This document shows, one piece after another, positions 35,758 to 44,703 of a stretch of DNA of 64,000 bases. The number at the start of each line of letters is the position of its first letter. Position 1 is the stretch's first letter. The stretch spans positions 62,001 to 126,000 of the forward strand of contig NZ_JAQQTE010000023.1 in assembly GCF_028561565.1 (NCBI RefSeq), read 5' to 3'. The position numbers and the translations under genes were made by a program. The notes beneath the pieces were generated by a model. The model made no database searches. It saw only the letters and a list, made by a program, of their open reading frames with translations, and was not told the origin of the DNA. The stretch is from Gilvibacter sediminis. Its GTDB lineage: Bacteria; Bacteroidota; Bacteroidia; Flavobacteriales; Flavobacteriaceae.

Positions 35758-36773
35758 GACACCTCCGTTTTTAAACCAGAAACGCTTCTGCTCCAACTGT
35801 AGAGTCGGTACATGCCAAAGCCTTTCTGTTTGTATTTTTTAGTGCGTTGCATCCAGCAATAGATCTTGGTTGCTCTTGCCTGTGAAGCACTGAAAATTCC
35901 CGATCTTTTTGATGTTTGCACGGTCTGCTGAATTAGCTCCCATTCTCCCTGCGGCAAAAGGAAGGTATCTATAAGTCTAAGAGACATTTTTCTCAAATAA
36001 GGTAAACGCTCTGTTCTACTCATGATCCCATCCACTTGAGCTTTGCCAAACTTGAGCAGGTATGCATTTATGGCCTCAGTGATCACTTTTAAAAAATCGG
36101 ATCTCTGATACTTAGACTCCTTTGTATTGATGCGATACCGCAGATCATCTTGATGCACTCGTTTCACTTTCGCTCCGTTTAGAAGCATTCGACTGTGAAA
36201 TTCTACATCCTGAAAGCGTCTAAAATTGAGATCAAATCCTCCCTGAGATAAAATAAACTCACGCTTCCAAATGGGGCAGCTGGTTTGCCATGGAATTCGA
36301 TAGCTCAAAAATGCTTTTAAATACTCCAATTCACTCTCGTGGTCTGGGTCATAATTACTGATGGATTCAGCAACTCCTACTTCTGATAGCGTGCGGAATG
36401 AGAAAACCAAAGCGTCATACTCTGGGTGCTTCTCAAAAGCATTCAAACGATCTCTTAAGGAATCTGCTAGCAAAAGATCATCGGCATCTAAAAAGATAAC
36501 AAAAGGCGTACTGGCCCGCTCCAAACCTATATTTCGACAACTATTCGCCCCTTTAGGGAGCTTTGGATCAACCTCCTCGCGTTTGAGTAGTTTAAATCGA
36601 TCATCTTTTTGGCAGTAGTTAGTCGCAACTTCAATACTTGAGTCCGTACTGCCGTCATCAACTAGAATGCACGTCCAAGCTTTATTAGTTTGGGCTAAAA
36701 GGCTATCAAGAGTTTCTCCCAGAGTAGCTGAATTGTTGTAAATAGGTATTACTATGCTTACTTGAGAGACCAC
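35754..36773 (-). CDS. Glycosyltransferase family 2
   Basis: The 339-residue product has a GT-A domain of about 230 residues (VSIVIPIYNNSATLGETL, VDDGSTDSSI, GANSCRNIGLE, FLDADDLLLADSL) and a C-terminal helical extension. The core is close in pattern to the GT2 protein encoded at 32638-33612 (both have KGANSCRN), so the two may be paralogues in this locus. Donor unknown. Confidence 0.92.
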   Translation of the reverse strand: MVSQVSIVIPIYNNSATLGETLDSLLAQTNKAWTCILVDDGSTDSSIEVATNYCQKDDRFKLLKREEVDPKLPKGANSCRNIGLERASTPFVIFLDADDLLLADSLRDRLNAFEKHPEYDALVFSFRTLSEVGVAESISNYDPDHESELEYLKAFLSYRIPWQTSCPIWKREFILSQGGFDLNFRRFQDVEFHSRMLLNGAKVKRVHQDDLRYRINTKESKYQRSDFLKVITEAINAYLLKFGKAQVDGIMSRTERLPYLRKMSLRLIDTFLLPQGEWELIQQTVQTSKRSGIFSASQARATKIYCWMQRTKKYKQKGFGMYRLYSWSRSVSGLKTEVS

Positions 36774-36777
36774 GGTA

Positions 36778-37881
36778 TTAAGATTTAGCGATATCGGCTA
36801 AAACCGAATCTAGGGTCGAAATATGCCTTTTTAAAGTGTAATTTTCTGCAATGTGCTTTCTTGCGTTTGCGCCGAGCTCCTGAGCCAAACCAGGCTCGGA
36901 CAGGAGACGTTTCATGTTAGCCGCCATAGCTTCCACATCGTGTTCCTGGCACAAAAGCCCCGTTTTCTGGTCTAGAATCACGTCTGGAATACCCGCGTGA
37001 AAAGTACTCACAACAGGCAAGCCGGCAGAACTCGCTTCTAAGATGGAAAGCGGTGTGCCTTCCATATCACCATTTTCAGCTGTTATAGAGTGCTGTACGT
37101 AGGCAAGTGCACTGCTTAGTTCTTCTTTGAGTTGATCGGCATTGGCCACTCCCATAAAGCGTACTTGTTTTTCTAAGTTCAACTGTTTAGTGAGGTTCAC
37201 GCAGGTTTCAAAAAGCTGACCATCTCCGGCAAAAACCAATTCTGACTTTGGAAATTCGGCTGCGATCTTAGAAAAGGCCAAAAGGGTGTAATAAGGTGCC
37301 TTCTTGTTAGTGAAACGCCCCACACTAATAAACTTTTGAGAAGTGAGCGTAGGTTTAATTTCAGCGAATTCTGGCCTAGGACCGTAAACATTGTAAAGCA
37401 ATTTCTGCTGTGGGCAGCCTAAATCCAAAAGGTGTTGTTTCATAAACTGAGAAACAGCAATGATCTTATCCGCTCGCTTAAAGACCTCAGAATAATTGCC
37501 TGTGTTCTTTAAAATGCGATGCTCCGTAGCGTCATGACCGTGAAAGTGCACCGCGTAAGGTATTTCTGCCTGTGCGAGTACTTCTCGTAACCAATGAGCA
37601 TGTTGCCCGTACTCAATCAAAGCTGCGTCTATTTTATGCTGCTTGAGCGAGTTCACCAAATTCTGCTTTTGAAAATGGGTCACCGAAGATCCTGTGAGTT
37701 TTACAGCGATCTTTTGGGCAGTGCTGAGTTGATTGAATTTTTTATTGCCTTGTTCTAAAGTGATATTGCCCCAGCCATTGCCATAATAATAGAAAATCTT
37801 ACCCGCTAAATTATTCTTGTGGGCCTGTATAAAGGTCTCTGAATACGGATTCTGATTGGGACTAAATATAGCGATGTTCAT
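36778..37881 (-). CDS. Glycosyltransferase family 4
   Basis: The 367-residue GT-B enzyme has FSPNQNPYSETFIQAH near the start, YAVHFHGHDATEHRIL in the acceptor domain, then ISVGRFTNKKAPYYTL, LVFAGDGQLFE and EASSAGLPVVSTFHAG. It belongs to the same SETF-loop group as the gene at 34555-35757. It lies 13 bases after the methyltransferase gene. Confidence 0.93.
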   Translation of the reverse strand: MNIAIFSPNQNPYSETFIQAHKNNLAGKIFYYYGNGWGNITLEQGNKKFNQLSTAQKIAVKLTGSSVTHFQKQNLVNSLKQHKIDAALIEYGQHAHWLREVLAQAEIPYAVHFHGHDATEHRILKNTGNYSEVFKRADKIIAVSQFMKQHLLDLGCPQQKLLYNVYGPRPEFAEIKPTLTSQKFISVGRFTNKKAPYYTLLAFSKIAAEFPKSELVFAGDGQLFETCVNLTKQLNLEKQVRFMGVANADQLKEELSSALAYVQHSITAENGDMEGTPLSILEASSAGLPVVSTFHAGIPDVILDQKTGLLCQEHDVEAMAANMKRLLSEPGLAQELGANARKHIAENYTLKRHISTLDSVLADIAKS

Positions 37882-37894
37882 AAACTGCTGCGAT

Positions 37895-38596
37895 CTATTT
37901 GACTAAAATACCATAAAAACCAGTGCTCATGGTACTCTCTTTCCATTGGGTGGGCGCTACATCGCGCTTGAGTAACCATCTCATGCAAAACAGACCAATA
38001 CGCGTCAAAATGCGTTTTTTCCAAGAATCTCTTAAGTGACGCTTGAGCCAAAGCCCGATCATAGAAGCCAAAGCCGCATTGTATCCACCCAAAGACTTGA
38101 TCTCAATCTCTGAAAAACCAGTTTGTTTAAACATACGTTCTAAGGTAAATGGCGTATACCTGTAGGCATCATGAGGAACCTCGTGCAAAGGCCAGAGGAA
38201 GGGCACCGTAAAAAAGAAGACCCCCCCAGGCTTTAAAACCCGATAAACCTCAGCCAAATACCCCATGGGATCGGGGCAGTGTTCCAATACTTCTGTAGCA
38301 ATAACCGTATCATAACTGCGGTCTGCTATGGGCATTTTTACACCGTCCCAGGTCAGGTCTGGTTTTACAGCATCGTTATAATTGATCGCTGCTTCTATAT
38401 CCAAACCGACATACTTAGTGATCTGTGAATTGTTATTTAGGAATTCCCGATAAGGCATCTGCCCACAACCGGCATCTAGCAATTCTCCCTTAAATCTGGG
38501 AGCGGCAGATTTGATCGCTTTGAAAATACTGCTGCGCACCCAATAACGATCTAAGGTGTTTTTATTCAGTGATATGTTGACAAACTGATTCTCCAT
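37895..38596 (-). CDS. Class I SAM-dependent methyltransferase
   Basis: The 233-residue enzyme has a Rossmann-type SAM site: LLDAGCGQMPYREFL with the glycine motif at 41-45, VIATEVLEHCPDP, and VLKPGGVFFFTVPF. Methyltransferases in ABC-exporter loci sometimes cap the non-reducing end of the glycan and set chain length; the Wzt here has the extra C-terminal domain that reads such caps, so that role is possible. Simple sugar methylation is the alternative. Confidence 0.9.
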   Translation of the reverse strand: MENQFVNISLNKNTLDRYWVRSSIFKAIKSAAPRFKGELLDAGCGQMPYREFLNNNSQITKYVGLDIEAAINYNDAVKPDLTWDGVKMPIADRSYDTVIATEVLEHCPDPMGYLAEVYRVLKPGGVFFFTVPFLWPLHEVPHDAYRYTPFTLERMFKQTGFSEIEIKSLGGYNAALASMIGLWLKRHLRDSWKKRILTRIGLFCMRWLLKRDVAPTQWKESTMSTGFYGILVK

Positions 38597-38598
38597 TG

Positions 38599-39504
38599 CT
38601 ATTTAAACCAACGTTTAATCATGGAACTTTTGGGTTTTGCTGCAGGCGATAATACTGCAGTTTCATACTTGAACTTAAAGTCCGGATTGTGCTTGGTTAA
38701 GCTCGCTCTATAAGTCGCCAATAAAGGTTTTAACAGCGTGTCATCTCCAGTGGCAATTCTCTTTATAGTTCCGTTGGTAAAGTGTATAAAGACAACCGGG
38801 TAGGTATTGTTGATCACAACAGTCCCATCATTCAAACTCCGTTCACATTCTACAGTGTTCCAATTGGAGACATTACAGCCTTTGTGATTGATCTGCATGA
38901 CATCGTCCTGAAAATAAATCGGCATCAGGTTCAGATAGACTTGATCTACGTAAAATCCATCTTCCTTGCTCATTTTATAAGCACACGCCCTTAACCACCA
39001 GTCTAAAACGTGTGTGGATTCTGAATTACATCCGAAGAAACCTGCATTGTAAATACCTCCCATAAAAAGCCAATCAAAATTTACTGGGTCCGCAACAGGG
39101 TCACTGGAACGCCAATGAGGTGTTAGGATGACATTCTTTTGATCTAAGAGTTCAAACAGGAATCGAGGATCGTGATAGAAATAGAGATCCGGATCTAAAA
39201 AAAGTGCTTTGTTCTTTCCCTTTTGTTCAAAGAGGTACTTGAGCAATAATGGCTTTAACGCCCAGCGCAGATTACTCGCTCTATCTACTTCATATTTCTC
39301 AATGAGCTCGTAATCTTTTGGGTAGCACTGCTTGATTTCATCGAGGGTATGAACCTCAATGTTACCATAAGACAAAGAGGTTTCCACCTCGTCGACTACC
39401 AAAACATGAAAACTCGCGTCCGTACCAAATTGCGCCAAGGAATCATAAAGCGCTTTGATGTAGAAAAAATAGTTAGAGGTGATTATAGAACAGTACGAAT
39501 TCAT
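38599..39504 (-). CDS. GT-A fold glycosyltransferase-like protein, family not recognised
   Basis: The 301-residue protein starts SYCSIITSNYFFYIKALYD. It has ALFLDPDLYFYHDPR (a DPD metal-site candidate near 125), GGIYNAGFFG and DQVYLNLMPIYF. This is the layout of nucleotide-diphospho-sugar transferases of the GT8/GT77-like kind, but no named family was recognised. The C-terminus is basic (KSSMIKRWFK). It sits 3 bases before the methyltransferase gene, so the two may act in turn. Confidence 0.75.
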   Translation of the reverse strand: MNSYCSIITSNYFFYIKALYDSLAQFGTDASFHVLVVDEVETSLSYGNIEVHTLDEIKQCYPKDYELIEKYEVDRASNLRWALKPLLLKYLFEQKGKNKALFLDPDLYFYHDPRFLFELLDQKNVILTPHWRSSDPVADPVNFDWLFMGGIYNAGFFGCNSESTHVLDWWLRACAYKMSKEDGFYVDQVYLNLMPIYFQDDVMQINHKGCNVSNWNTVECERSLNDGTVVINNTYPVVFIHFTNGTIKRIATGDDTLLKPLLATYRASLTKHNPDFKFKYETAVLSPAAKPKSSMIKRWFK

Positions 39505-39542
39505 AACTTTTGCTAAGGAAATAATTTTTCTAGACCTTATAA

Positions 39543-40478
39543 CTACAGGGACTTAATTTTCTTTTGAGTGAGTTTGATCATTGGTCCCAATTTCAAAATT
39601 TTACTGGACAACTTCAACTTCCAAAGCGTCAAAAGTTCCTTTGCGCTCAAATGCTGGAGTTGGTTTATATAGCTTGCAGCTGTCCCAATAACAATTTCGC
39701 GATACGCGCCCTTATAATAGCTATCAATATATTTAAGCAACATCAACCTATTGATAAGTATAGCATTAGTTCTGTGAGTCCGAGACACGCCACCTTCATG
39801 CCTTCTGTAGGTGGCCATAACTTCATTGAGAAACTTGATCTTGTTATTTCCTGTAATCAAGGCATACAAGGCCATATCACCGCTTTGTATTTGTTCATAC
39901 CACTTGGGAAGTTCGGGCATAAGTTCCTTTCTAAAAACAACAGTATTGGTCGCCATAAAGGAACCTTTGATAACATCAGAAATACCGTAAACGTCTTTTT
40001 CTGGAGACATTGCATTCCATGGAAAGTCACTGTTATATAAGAACTCCGTATAGTTCTTTCGCTGTTCCCATTGAATCTTAGCCTCGTGGAAACAAATTGC
40101 GTAATCTGTATTTGATTCTAGAAAATCGACTTGTTTTTGGAGTTTGAGCGGATCCGTCCAATAATCATCCCCGTCGCATAAGGCAATGTACTTGCCTTTA
40201 CTTTCTTTAAGATTTTCAATAAAATTAAAACGTCCTGTTGGGTTGCCGTTGATGTAGATAACATCTTTTCGATCCCTTAAAAACAAACGAATTATATCTG
40301 GATATTCTTCCGCATATTTTTGACAGACCTTACGTGTACCATCCGTACTCTGATCTTCACCGAGTATAATCTCTATTGGAAAATTCGTCTTCTGGGACAG
40401 AATACCTTCCAAACACTGGCCTATATAACTCTCGTGATTGTAAGTAACCACAATTACACTAACCATTGGCCTATTCAT
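39543..40478 (-). CDS. Glycosyltransferase family 2
   Basis: The 311-residue GT-A enzyme has VSVIVVTYNHESYIGQCL, GEDQSTDGTRKVC, and ALCDGDDYWTDPLKLQKQV. The CDGDDYWTDP block is typical of a GT2 group common in Bacteroidota capsule loci. It overlaps the upstream sulfotransferase gene by 8 bases. The DNA from here to about 45 kb looks richer in A+T than the rest of the locus. Confidence 0.92.
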   Translation of the reverse strand: MNRPMVSVIVVTYNHESYIGQCLEGILSQKTNFPIEIILGEDQSTDGTRKVCQKYAEEYPDIIRLFLRDRKDVIYINGNPTGRFNFIENLKESKGKYIALCDGDDYWTDPLKLQKQVDFLESNTDYAICFHEAKIQWEQRKNYTEFLYNSDFPWNAMSPEKDVYGISDVIKGSFMATNTVVFRKELMPELPKWYEQIQSGDMALYALITGNNKIKFLNEVMATYRRHEGGVSRTHRTNAILINRLMLLKYIDSYYKGAYREIVIGTAASYINQLQHLSAKELLTLWKLKLSSKILKLGPMIKLTQKKIKSL

Positions 40479-41283
40479 AGAATGATTTTAAAGCGGTCTG
40501 CAGCTGACTATCCTTATCTATGGCTTCAATCATCTCCGTGGGCAATACCTGCATCCAATTATTATCTTCTGGCGCTTTTACCCGGTAAACCGAATTAACG
40601 CCTTTAATCGTGGTGCTGGTACTTTCCGCAATAAACTCAATGGTCTGTTCTTCTAAAGGTAACTCAGCAAATTCAAAAAGATCTACCGCCATCTGCAGGG
40701 GATCTAACAAAAGATCTTTATAACGAATCAAAGCTATTCTCGCGGGAAATAATTGCTTCAGCTCAAGGAATATTCGGGTAGCTTCTTTCCATTTATCATA
40801 GCCAAAAAACTCTTCCGGACGGCCCTGGTTTTTGAGTTTTGCGTGCTGCCATTGCTCCTTTAAATTCCACGCTGGATTGAATTCACGTGGTGCTTTATAC
40901 CAAGAAGCTAGAACTGCTTTAGGATTTCTTACAATGAGAATCAGTTTAAGATCTGAATTAGTTTTCATTAAATGATGCAACAAATGATTGTATCGCACAT
41001 GTTTGAAAACTAAATGACTGGGCTGTGCATTCTTTTCAAATTTTGGGTATCCTTTATGGATATCGGGATCCCGCATATTGACGAATGCATCTTCGGTATT
41101 CGTAATATCACTGAAAAAATTTGCAATCTCTTCTTCTGTTGAGTTGAGGTCTAACTTGTCTTTAAAGGCATAGGAGAACAAAGGCTGAAATCGTAAAGCA
41201 ACCGCAGGAGACGAGTTAAATATCTGCGCCAACCACGAAGTCCCAGATCTTGGTACTCCTTGTATTCCTATTACATTTTTCAT
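40471..41283 (-). CDS. Sulfotransferase family protein
   Basis: The 270-residue product starts at the ATG at 41283, overlapping the upstream stop as ATGA. The PAPS-binding 5' loop is GVPRSGTSWLAQIF (about 9-22) and the 3' site is LILIVRNPKAVLASWY. This is a PF00685/PF13469-type sulfotransferase, a different subfamily from the other two in the locus. Coupling to the WbqC-like genes suggests that it may act on the amino sugar they help to make. Confidence 0.88.
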   Translation of the reverse strand: MKNVIGIQGVPRSGTSWLAQIFNSSPAVALRFQPLFSYAFKDKLDLNSTEEEIANFFSDITNTEDAFVNMRDPDIHKGYPKFEKNAQPSHLVFKHVRYNHLLHHLMKTNSDLKLILIVRNPKAVLASWYKAPREFNPAWNLKEQWQHAKLKNQGRPEEFFGYDKWKEATRIFLELKQLFPARIALIRYKDLLLDPLQMAVDLFEFAELPLEEQTIEFIAESTSTTIKGVNSVYRVKAPEDNNWMQVLPTEMIEAIDKDSQLQTALKSFYE

Positions 41284-41972
41284 TGCCAACTTGGAGAATT
41301 AATTGCCTTAATCGTTTGCTCTGGTCCGACGGAGGCTAAGGTATCTAAAATGGACAAGTAAGGATGATATTCATCCGCCAATTGAGGATATATGAAATCG
41401 GGCAAAGCCAAAAAACGCTTGTTCGCAGCAGATTCCCAATCTCTGTATAATTTTATACTAGAAGGTGGCAAGAGTAAAGTTTTGGCCGCTGTTGCCTCAA
41501 TTACATAGGCAAGTTTTTCTTCTTTAGAATCTCCTTGCATACCCTTTAAATTATGAGCAAGTACAATTTCTGTATTTATTCCCAACAGTTTGCAGCTCCA
41601 GACTAAACTGGCCGTTGCCAATTCATAAATATATTTTGGATCGACGGAGGCTAAAAAATCTTCCAATTCTTGGATTAACCATTTGCCATGAGGAGCTTTT
41701 TTATATGCTTGCTTGATAGAATCTAAAAAAGAGGTTCGGAAGCGCGCATAATCAACCAACTCAACTTCATTAATAAGGGTGCCTAAGGGAGTTTTTACAA
41801 CTGGCGCTGTGAAATAAACCGGTTTTCCGTTTTTGAGAATTCTGTTGCGATTTATCCACCCTCGCTGTATATAGTCTACAGTCGTGTAGCTCACAAAAAC
41901 ATCGCTTGCGGCAATCATCTGGTAATACCCCAGATAAGGAAACAGATAAGGTTGCATTACAGAAATAATCAT
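41280..41972 (-). CDS. WbqC-like family protein, divergent copy
   Basis: The 230-residue product has the WbqC opening VMQPYLFPYLGYYQMI and RGWINRNRIL. The later glycine block that its neighbour keeps as YINSPGGRSLY reads LLLPPSSIKLYR here, so the function may have shifted. WbqC proteins occur with amino-sugar genes in O-antigen loci, and their reaction is not firmly established. It is the second of two tandem copies; the other is 28 bases upstream. Confidence 0.87.
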   Translation of the reverse strand: MIISVMQPYLFPYLGYYQMIAASDVFVSYTTVDYIQRGWINRNRILKNGKPVYFTAPVVKTPLGTLINEVELVDYARFRTSFLDSIKQAYKKAPHGKWLIQELEDFLASVDPKYIYELATASLVWSCKLLGINTEIVLAHNLKGMQGDSKEEKLAYVIEATAAKTLLLPPSSIKLYRDWESAANKRFLALPDFIYPQLADEYHPYLSILDTLASVGPEQTIKAINSPSWQ

Positions 41973-42000
41973 AGAACACTATGTTTTGTTACTGACTCCA

Positions 42001-42714
42001 CTAATCCACTAGTTTGTATTTATTTAAATGCGCTCGAGTTTCTTCCTTGCTATTGAACATTAGCACATCAATAATCGAGAGATTAGGCGTAAAGTCATTA
42101 TCAAACTGCTTGTAAGAAACTGTACTTGAATCAATAAACTTGAGTGAAACATCATGTTGCGCAAAATCAGCTTGCTTATAAAGTGAACGTCCACCAGGTG
42201 AATTGATATATGTTTTGGCTCCCAATACATTCGCAATAGAGATCAATCGCTCGGTGCGCTCAGCATCCTTATTGTGGGTAAAGTCAATACTACTTTGCTT
42301 CCAATTGATATCGAGATTTAAATAAGAAGCTACTTCCTTTAAACTCGCAGTGGCCATTGTTCCGATGTCATTCAAATTTTCAGAAGCGAGGACATTAGTT
42401 ATCAATTGAAACACGGGGTCAAAATAAGGTGCCTTGGCATAGGCCTGTTCTACTGTCTTTAAAAATTTTTGCCTCCAAGTTTCAAAGTGCTCTATATTGA
42501 TCATGGTTTCATTGATCGGCACGAAAGAGCTGGCTTTTTTTAAAGGCACCGAAAATAAATGCTCTGTACCCGATACTAGAATTCGATTACGGTGTATCCA
42601 ACCGCCTTTTATGAAGCTAACATCGTCGTAGATAACAAAGGTATCTGCCGCGGTCACAAGATGGAAATACCCTATATAAGGAAATAAGTAAGGCTGCATT
42701 ACAACCAGATTCAT
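42001..42714 (-). CDS. WbqC-like family protein
   Basis: The 237-residue product starts at the ATG at 42714 (MNLVVMQPYLFPYIGYF) within the ATGA overlap with the aminotransferase gene. It keeps YDDVSFIKGGWIHRNRIL and YINSPGGRSLY, the conserved WbqC blocks. The coupling to a DegT-type aminotransferase supports a role in finishing an amino sugar, for example modifying the new amino group. That is inference; the family's chemistry is not settled. Confidence 0.9.
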   Translation of the reverse strand: MNLVVMQPYLFPYIGYFHLVTAADTFVIYDDVSFIKGGWIHRNRILVSGTEHLFSVPLKKASSFVPINETMINIEHFETWRQKFLKTVEQAYAKAPYFDPVFQLITNVLASENLNDIGTMATASLKEVASYLNLDINWKQSSIDFTHNKDAERTERLISIANVLGAKTYINSPGGRSLYKQADFAQHDVSLKFIDSSTVSYKQFDNDFTPNLSIIDVLMFNSKEETRAHLNKYKLVD

Positions 42715-43778
42715 AGAGCCGCATTTATTCGGTTGCAAATGTCTTCTACCTCAGCAATTGACAAGCTTTCATAAATAGGCAAACAAGCAATTCTGCTTGC
42801 AATGTCTCTAGAAATAGGGCAGTTATTTGAATCTATGTAAGGCAAATCCTCTAGACTCGGGTTAAAATATCTTCTCGGGAAAATCTCAGCCGCTTTGAGT
42901 GCTTCCAAAACCTTCAGCAATAAAGCCTCAGATTCAAAAATTACAGGAAAGTAAGCATTATTCCATTCGGTTCCCGGTCGTATCTCAATAAAGCTAACGG
43001 CTTCTAGTTTTTCTTTATAAAGCTGAATGATCTTACTTCGCTTTTCAATATTTTCCGGGATATAATCCAATACGGCCAAGCCCATAGCTGCTTGTAATTC
43101 ACTCATTTTGGCATTGATTCCCAAGCCTTGAAAGTCTTCTTTACCCTTGTGGCCAAAGTTGTGATGATAATACAAGGTTTCATGGAGATCTTTCTCATTT
43201 GAAATCAATGCCCCTCCTTCTCCAGTGTGGAATAGCTTGGTGGCATGGAAACTAAGAGTTGACGCATCTCCAAATTTTAAGATAGATTGCCCTTTATAGC
43301 GTACCCCAAAACAATGTGCAGCATCATAGATCACCTTTAGGTTGTGTTTTTTAGCTAAAGTTGCAATGACCTCTACATTACAGGGATTCCCAAAAACATG
43401 GGTAGCCAAAATAGCTGTCGTTTTTGGTGTAATAGCAGCTTCAATCAAACTTTCATCAATGGTCAAATACGTTTTATCAATGTCTACAAAAACAGGAGTA
43501 CAACCTTCCCAGACTATGCTAGAAGTGGTTGCAACATAACTAAATGGAGTGGTTATAATCTCCCCCTGTAACCCCATTCCCTTAATGGCAATTTGCAATG
43601 GCAGCGTACCGTTGGTCATTGCAATTATATGGTCGAGGCCTAGATAGTCTTTTAAACGGGTCTCTAATTCCCTTACCAGCTCACCTCTATTGGTAATCCA
43701 ACCTGTTTTCCAAGCCCTTTCCAAAATGGCGCCGTAAACACTTTGTGGCGGTAAAAAAGTCTTAGTAACATTAATCAT
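42711..43778 (-). CDS. DegT/DnrJ/EryC1/StrS family sugar aminotransferase
   Basis: This 355-residue PLP enzyme transfers an amino group to a keto nucleotide sugar. Visible are TNGTLPLQIAI, YDAAHCFGVRYKG with the PLP-ring Asp152, and SFHATKLFHTGEGGA with the Schiff-base Lys181. No 4,6-dehydratase that would make the keto sugar is found in the window, so its substrate must come from elsewhere. It is followed by two WbqC genes and overlaps the gene upstream by 8 bases. Confidence 0.93.
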   Translation of the reverse strand: MINVTKTFLPPQSVYGAILERAWKTGWITNRGELVRELETRLKDYLGLDHIIAMTNGTLPLQIAIKGMGLQGEIITTPFSYVATTSSIVWEGCTPVFVDIDKTYLTIDESLIEAAITPKTTAILATHVFGNPCNVEVIATLAKKHNLKVIYDAAHCFGVRYKGQSILKFGDASTLSFHATKLFHTGEGGALISNEKDLHETLYYHHNFGHKGKEDFQGLGINAKMSELQAAMGLAVLDYIPENIEKRSKIIQLYKEKLEAVSFIEIRPGTEWNNAYFPVIFESEALLLKVLEALKAAEIFPRRYFNPSLEDLPYIDSNNCPISRDIASRIACLPIYESLSIAEVEDICNRINAAL

Positions 43779-44703
43779 AATACTGTTGGCGGATAAATGT
43801 GTGCATGTCCTTGATAAGGCCGTAAAATTTGTTCTTTTCTGTAATCTGTATGTAATGTAGCAAAGTTAGTTCACCCTTAAAAATATGTACTAGTTTTTTC
43901 GCGATGACAAAACGCTCTTGTAAAACAAAATTAAATCCTCGAGGGAAGTGATTCCAATTAGATGTGACATTGGCGATTGCCAAGCCCATTACATCTTGTC
44001 CTTCTTGGTCTATGTCATGATCAAACCGATCTTTGACGTAAAGGGTGTAATCTCTCCTGTAGGCTTCCCAAGTATCGACAAGGTTTTTGGACAGATCATT
44101 ACTCACAAGGATTGCTCCATTATTGAAATAGGGAAATTGTCGTTTTTTGAACTTTCCCAGTTGATATAAGTTATGTTCTTCATAAGACCAGCTGGTATAG
44201 CTTCCAGGCTCCTTCTTTATACAGGCTTCTTCAGGCAATTTCGCGTTTAAGTAGTCACAGATATCTGACCATTGCTCTTTGTTGTATTTGTTCCCGCCAT
44301 AAGCGGCTTGGGCATCGTATTTGAAATTAAATTTCGGCTCTTTTAAAGCGTACATGTCTACATCAAGTACCAGTCTATAATCACACGCAATATCAACCCT
44401 ATAACACATGGGTCTTATTTTGGTTGGGTGATCTGGGTACTCCACCTGCATGACCTTTACATCAGTTTTCCTGAGTATTGCCATCTTTTCTTCACTGAAT
44501 GGTATGGAGTGTAATAAGTAGAACTGATGATCAAAGTATTTACCCCTCCAATTGTCTTTGACGCTTTGATAGAGTATTAAAAACTGATCGAAATAACCAA
44601 TTTCACCTTTGATCCCGTTGCGAGAACCCCCGTGAAAGGTTTCTAGATCATTTAGCGCGATGACAATAGCAACTAATGGTTTTTTGCGTCTAATTATTCT
44701 CAT
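43771..44703 (-). CDS. GT-A-like glycosyltransferase candidate, family not recognised
   Basis: The 310-residue product starts at the ATG at 44703. LVAIVIALNDLETFHGG opens the protein, CDYRLVLDVDMYALKEP gives a DVD metal-site candidate near 115, and FPYFNNGAILVSN and LLHYIQITEKN follow. The order of these blocks resembles GT8-type enzymes, but I cannot name a family. It directly follows the Wzt gene (14-base overlap), so it may act in the same export-linked step. Confidence 0.7.
   Translation of the reverse strand: MRIIRRKKPLVAIVIALNDLETFHGGSRNGIKGEIGYFDQFLILYQSVKDNWRGKYFDHQFYLLHSIPFSEEKMAILRKTDVKVMQVEYPDHPTKIRPMCYRVDIACDYRLVLDVDMYALKEPKFNFKYDAQAAYGGNKYNKEQWSDICDYLNAKLPEEACIKKEPGSYTSWSYEEHNLYQLGKFKKRQFPYFNNGAILVSNDLSKNLVDTWEAYRRDYTLYVKDRFDHDIDQEGQDVMGLAIANVTSNWNHFPRGFNFVLQERFVIAKKLVHIFKGELTLLHYIQITEKNKFYGLIKDMHTFIRQQYYD

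Noticed and set aside
42711..43778. Aminotransferase considered as part of a legionaminic or pseudaminic acid pathway
   Set aside because: No matching dehydratase or acetyltransferase is adjacent, and it is far from neuABC; its WbqC neighbours point to another amino sugar.
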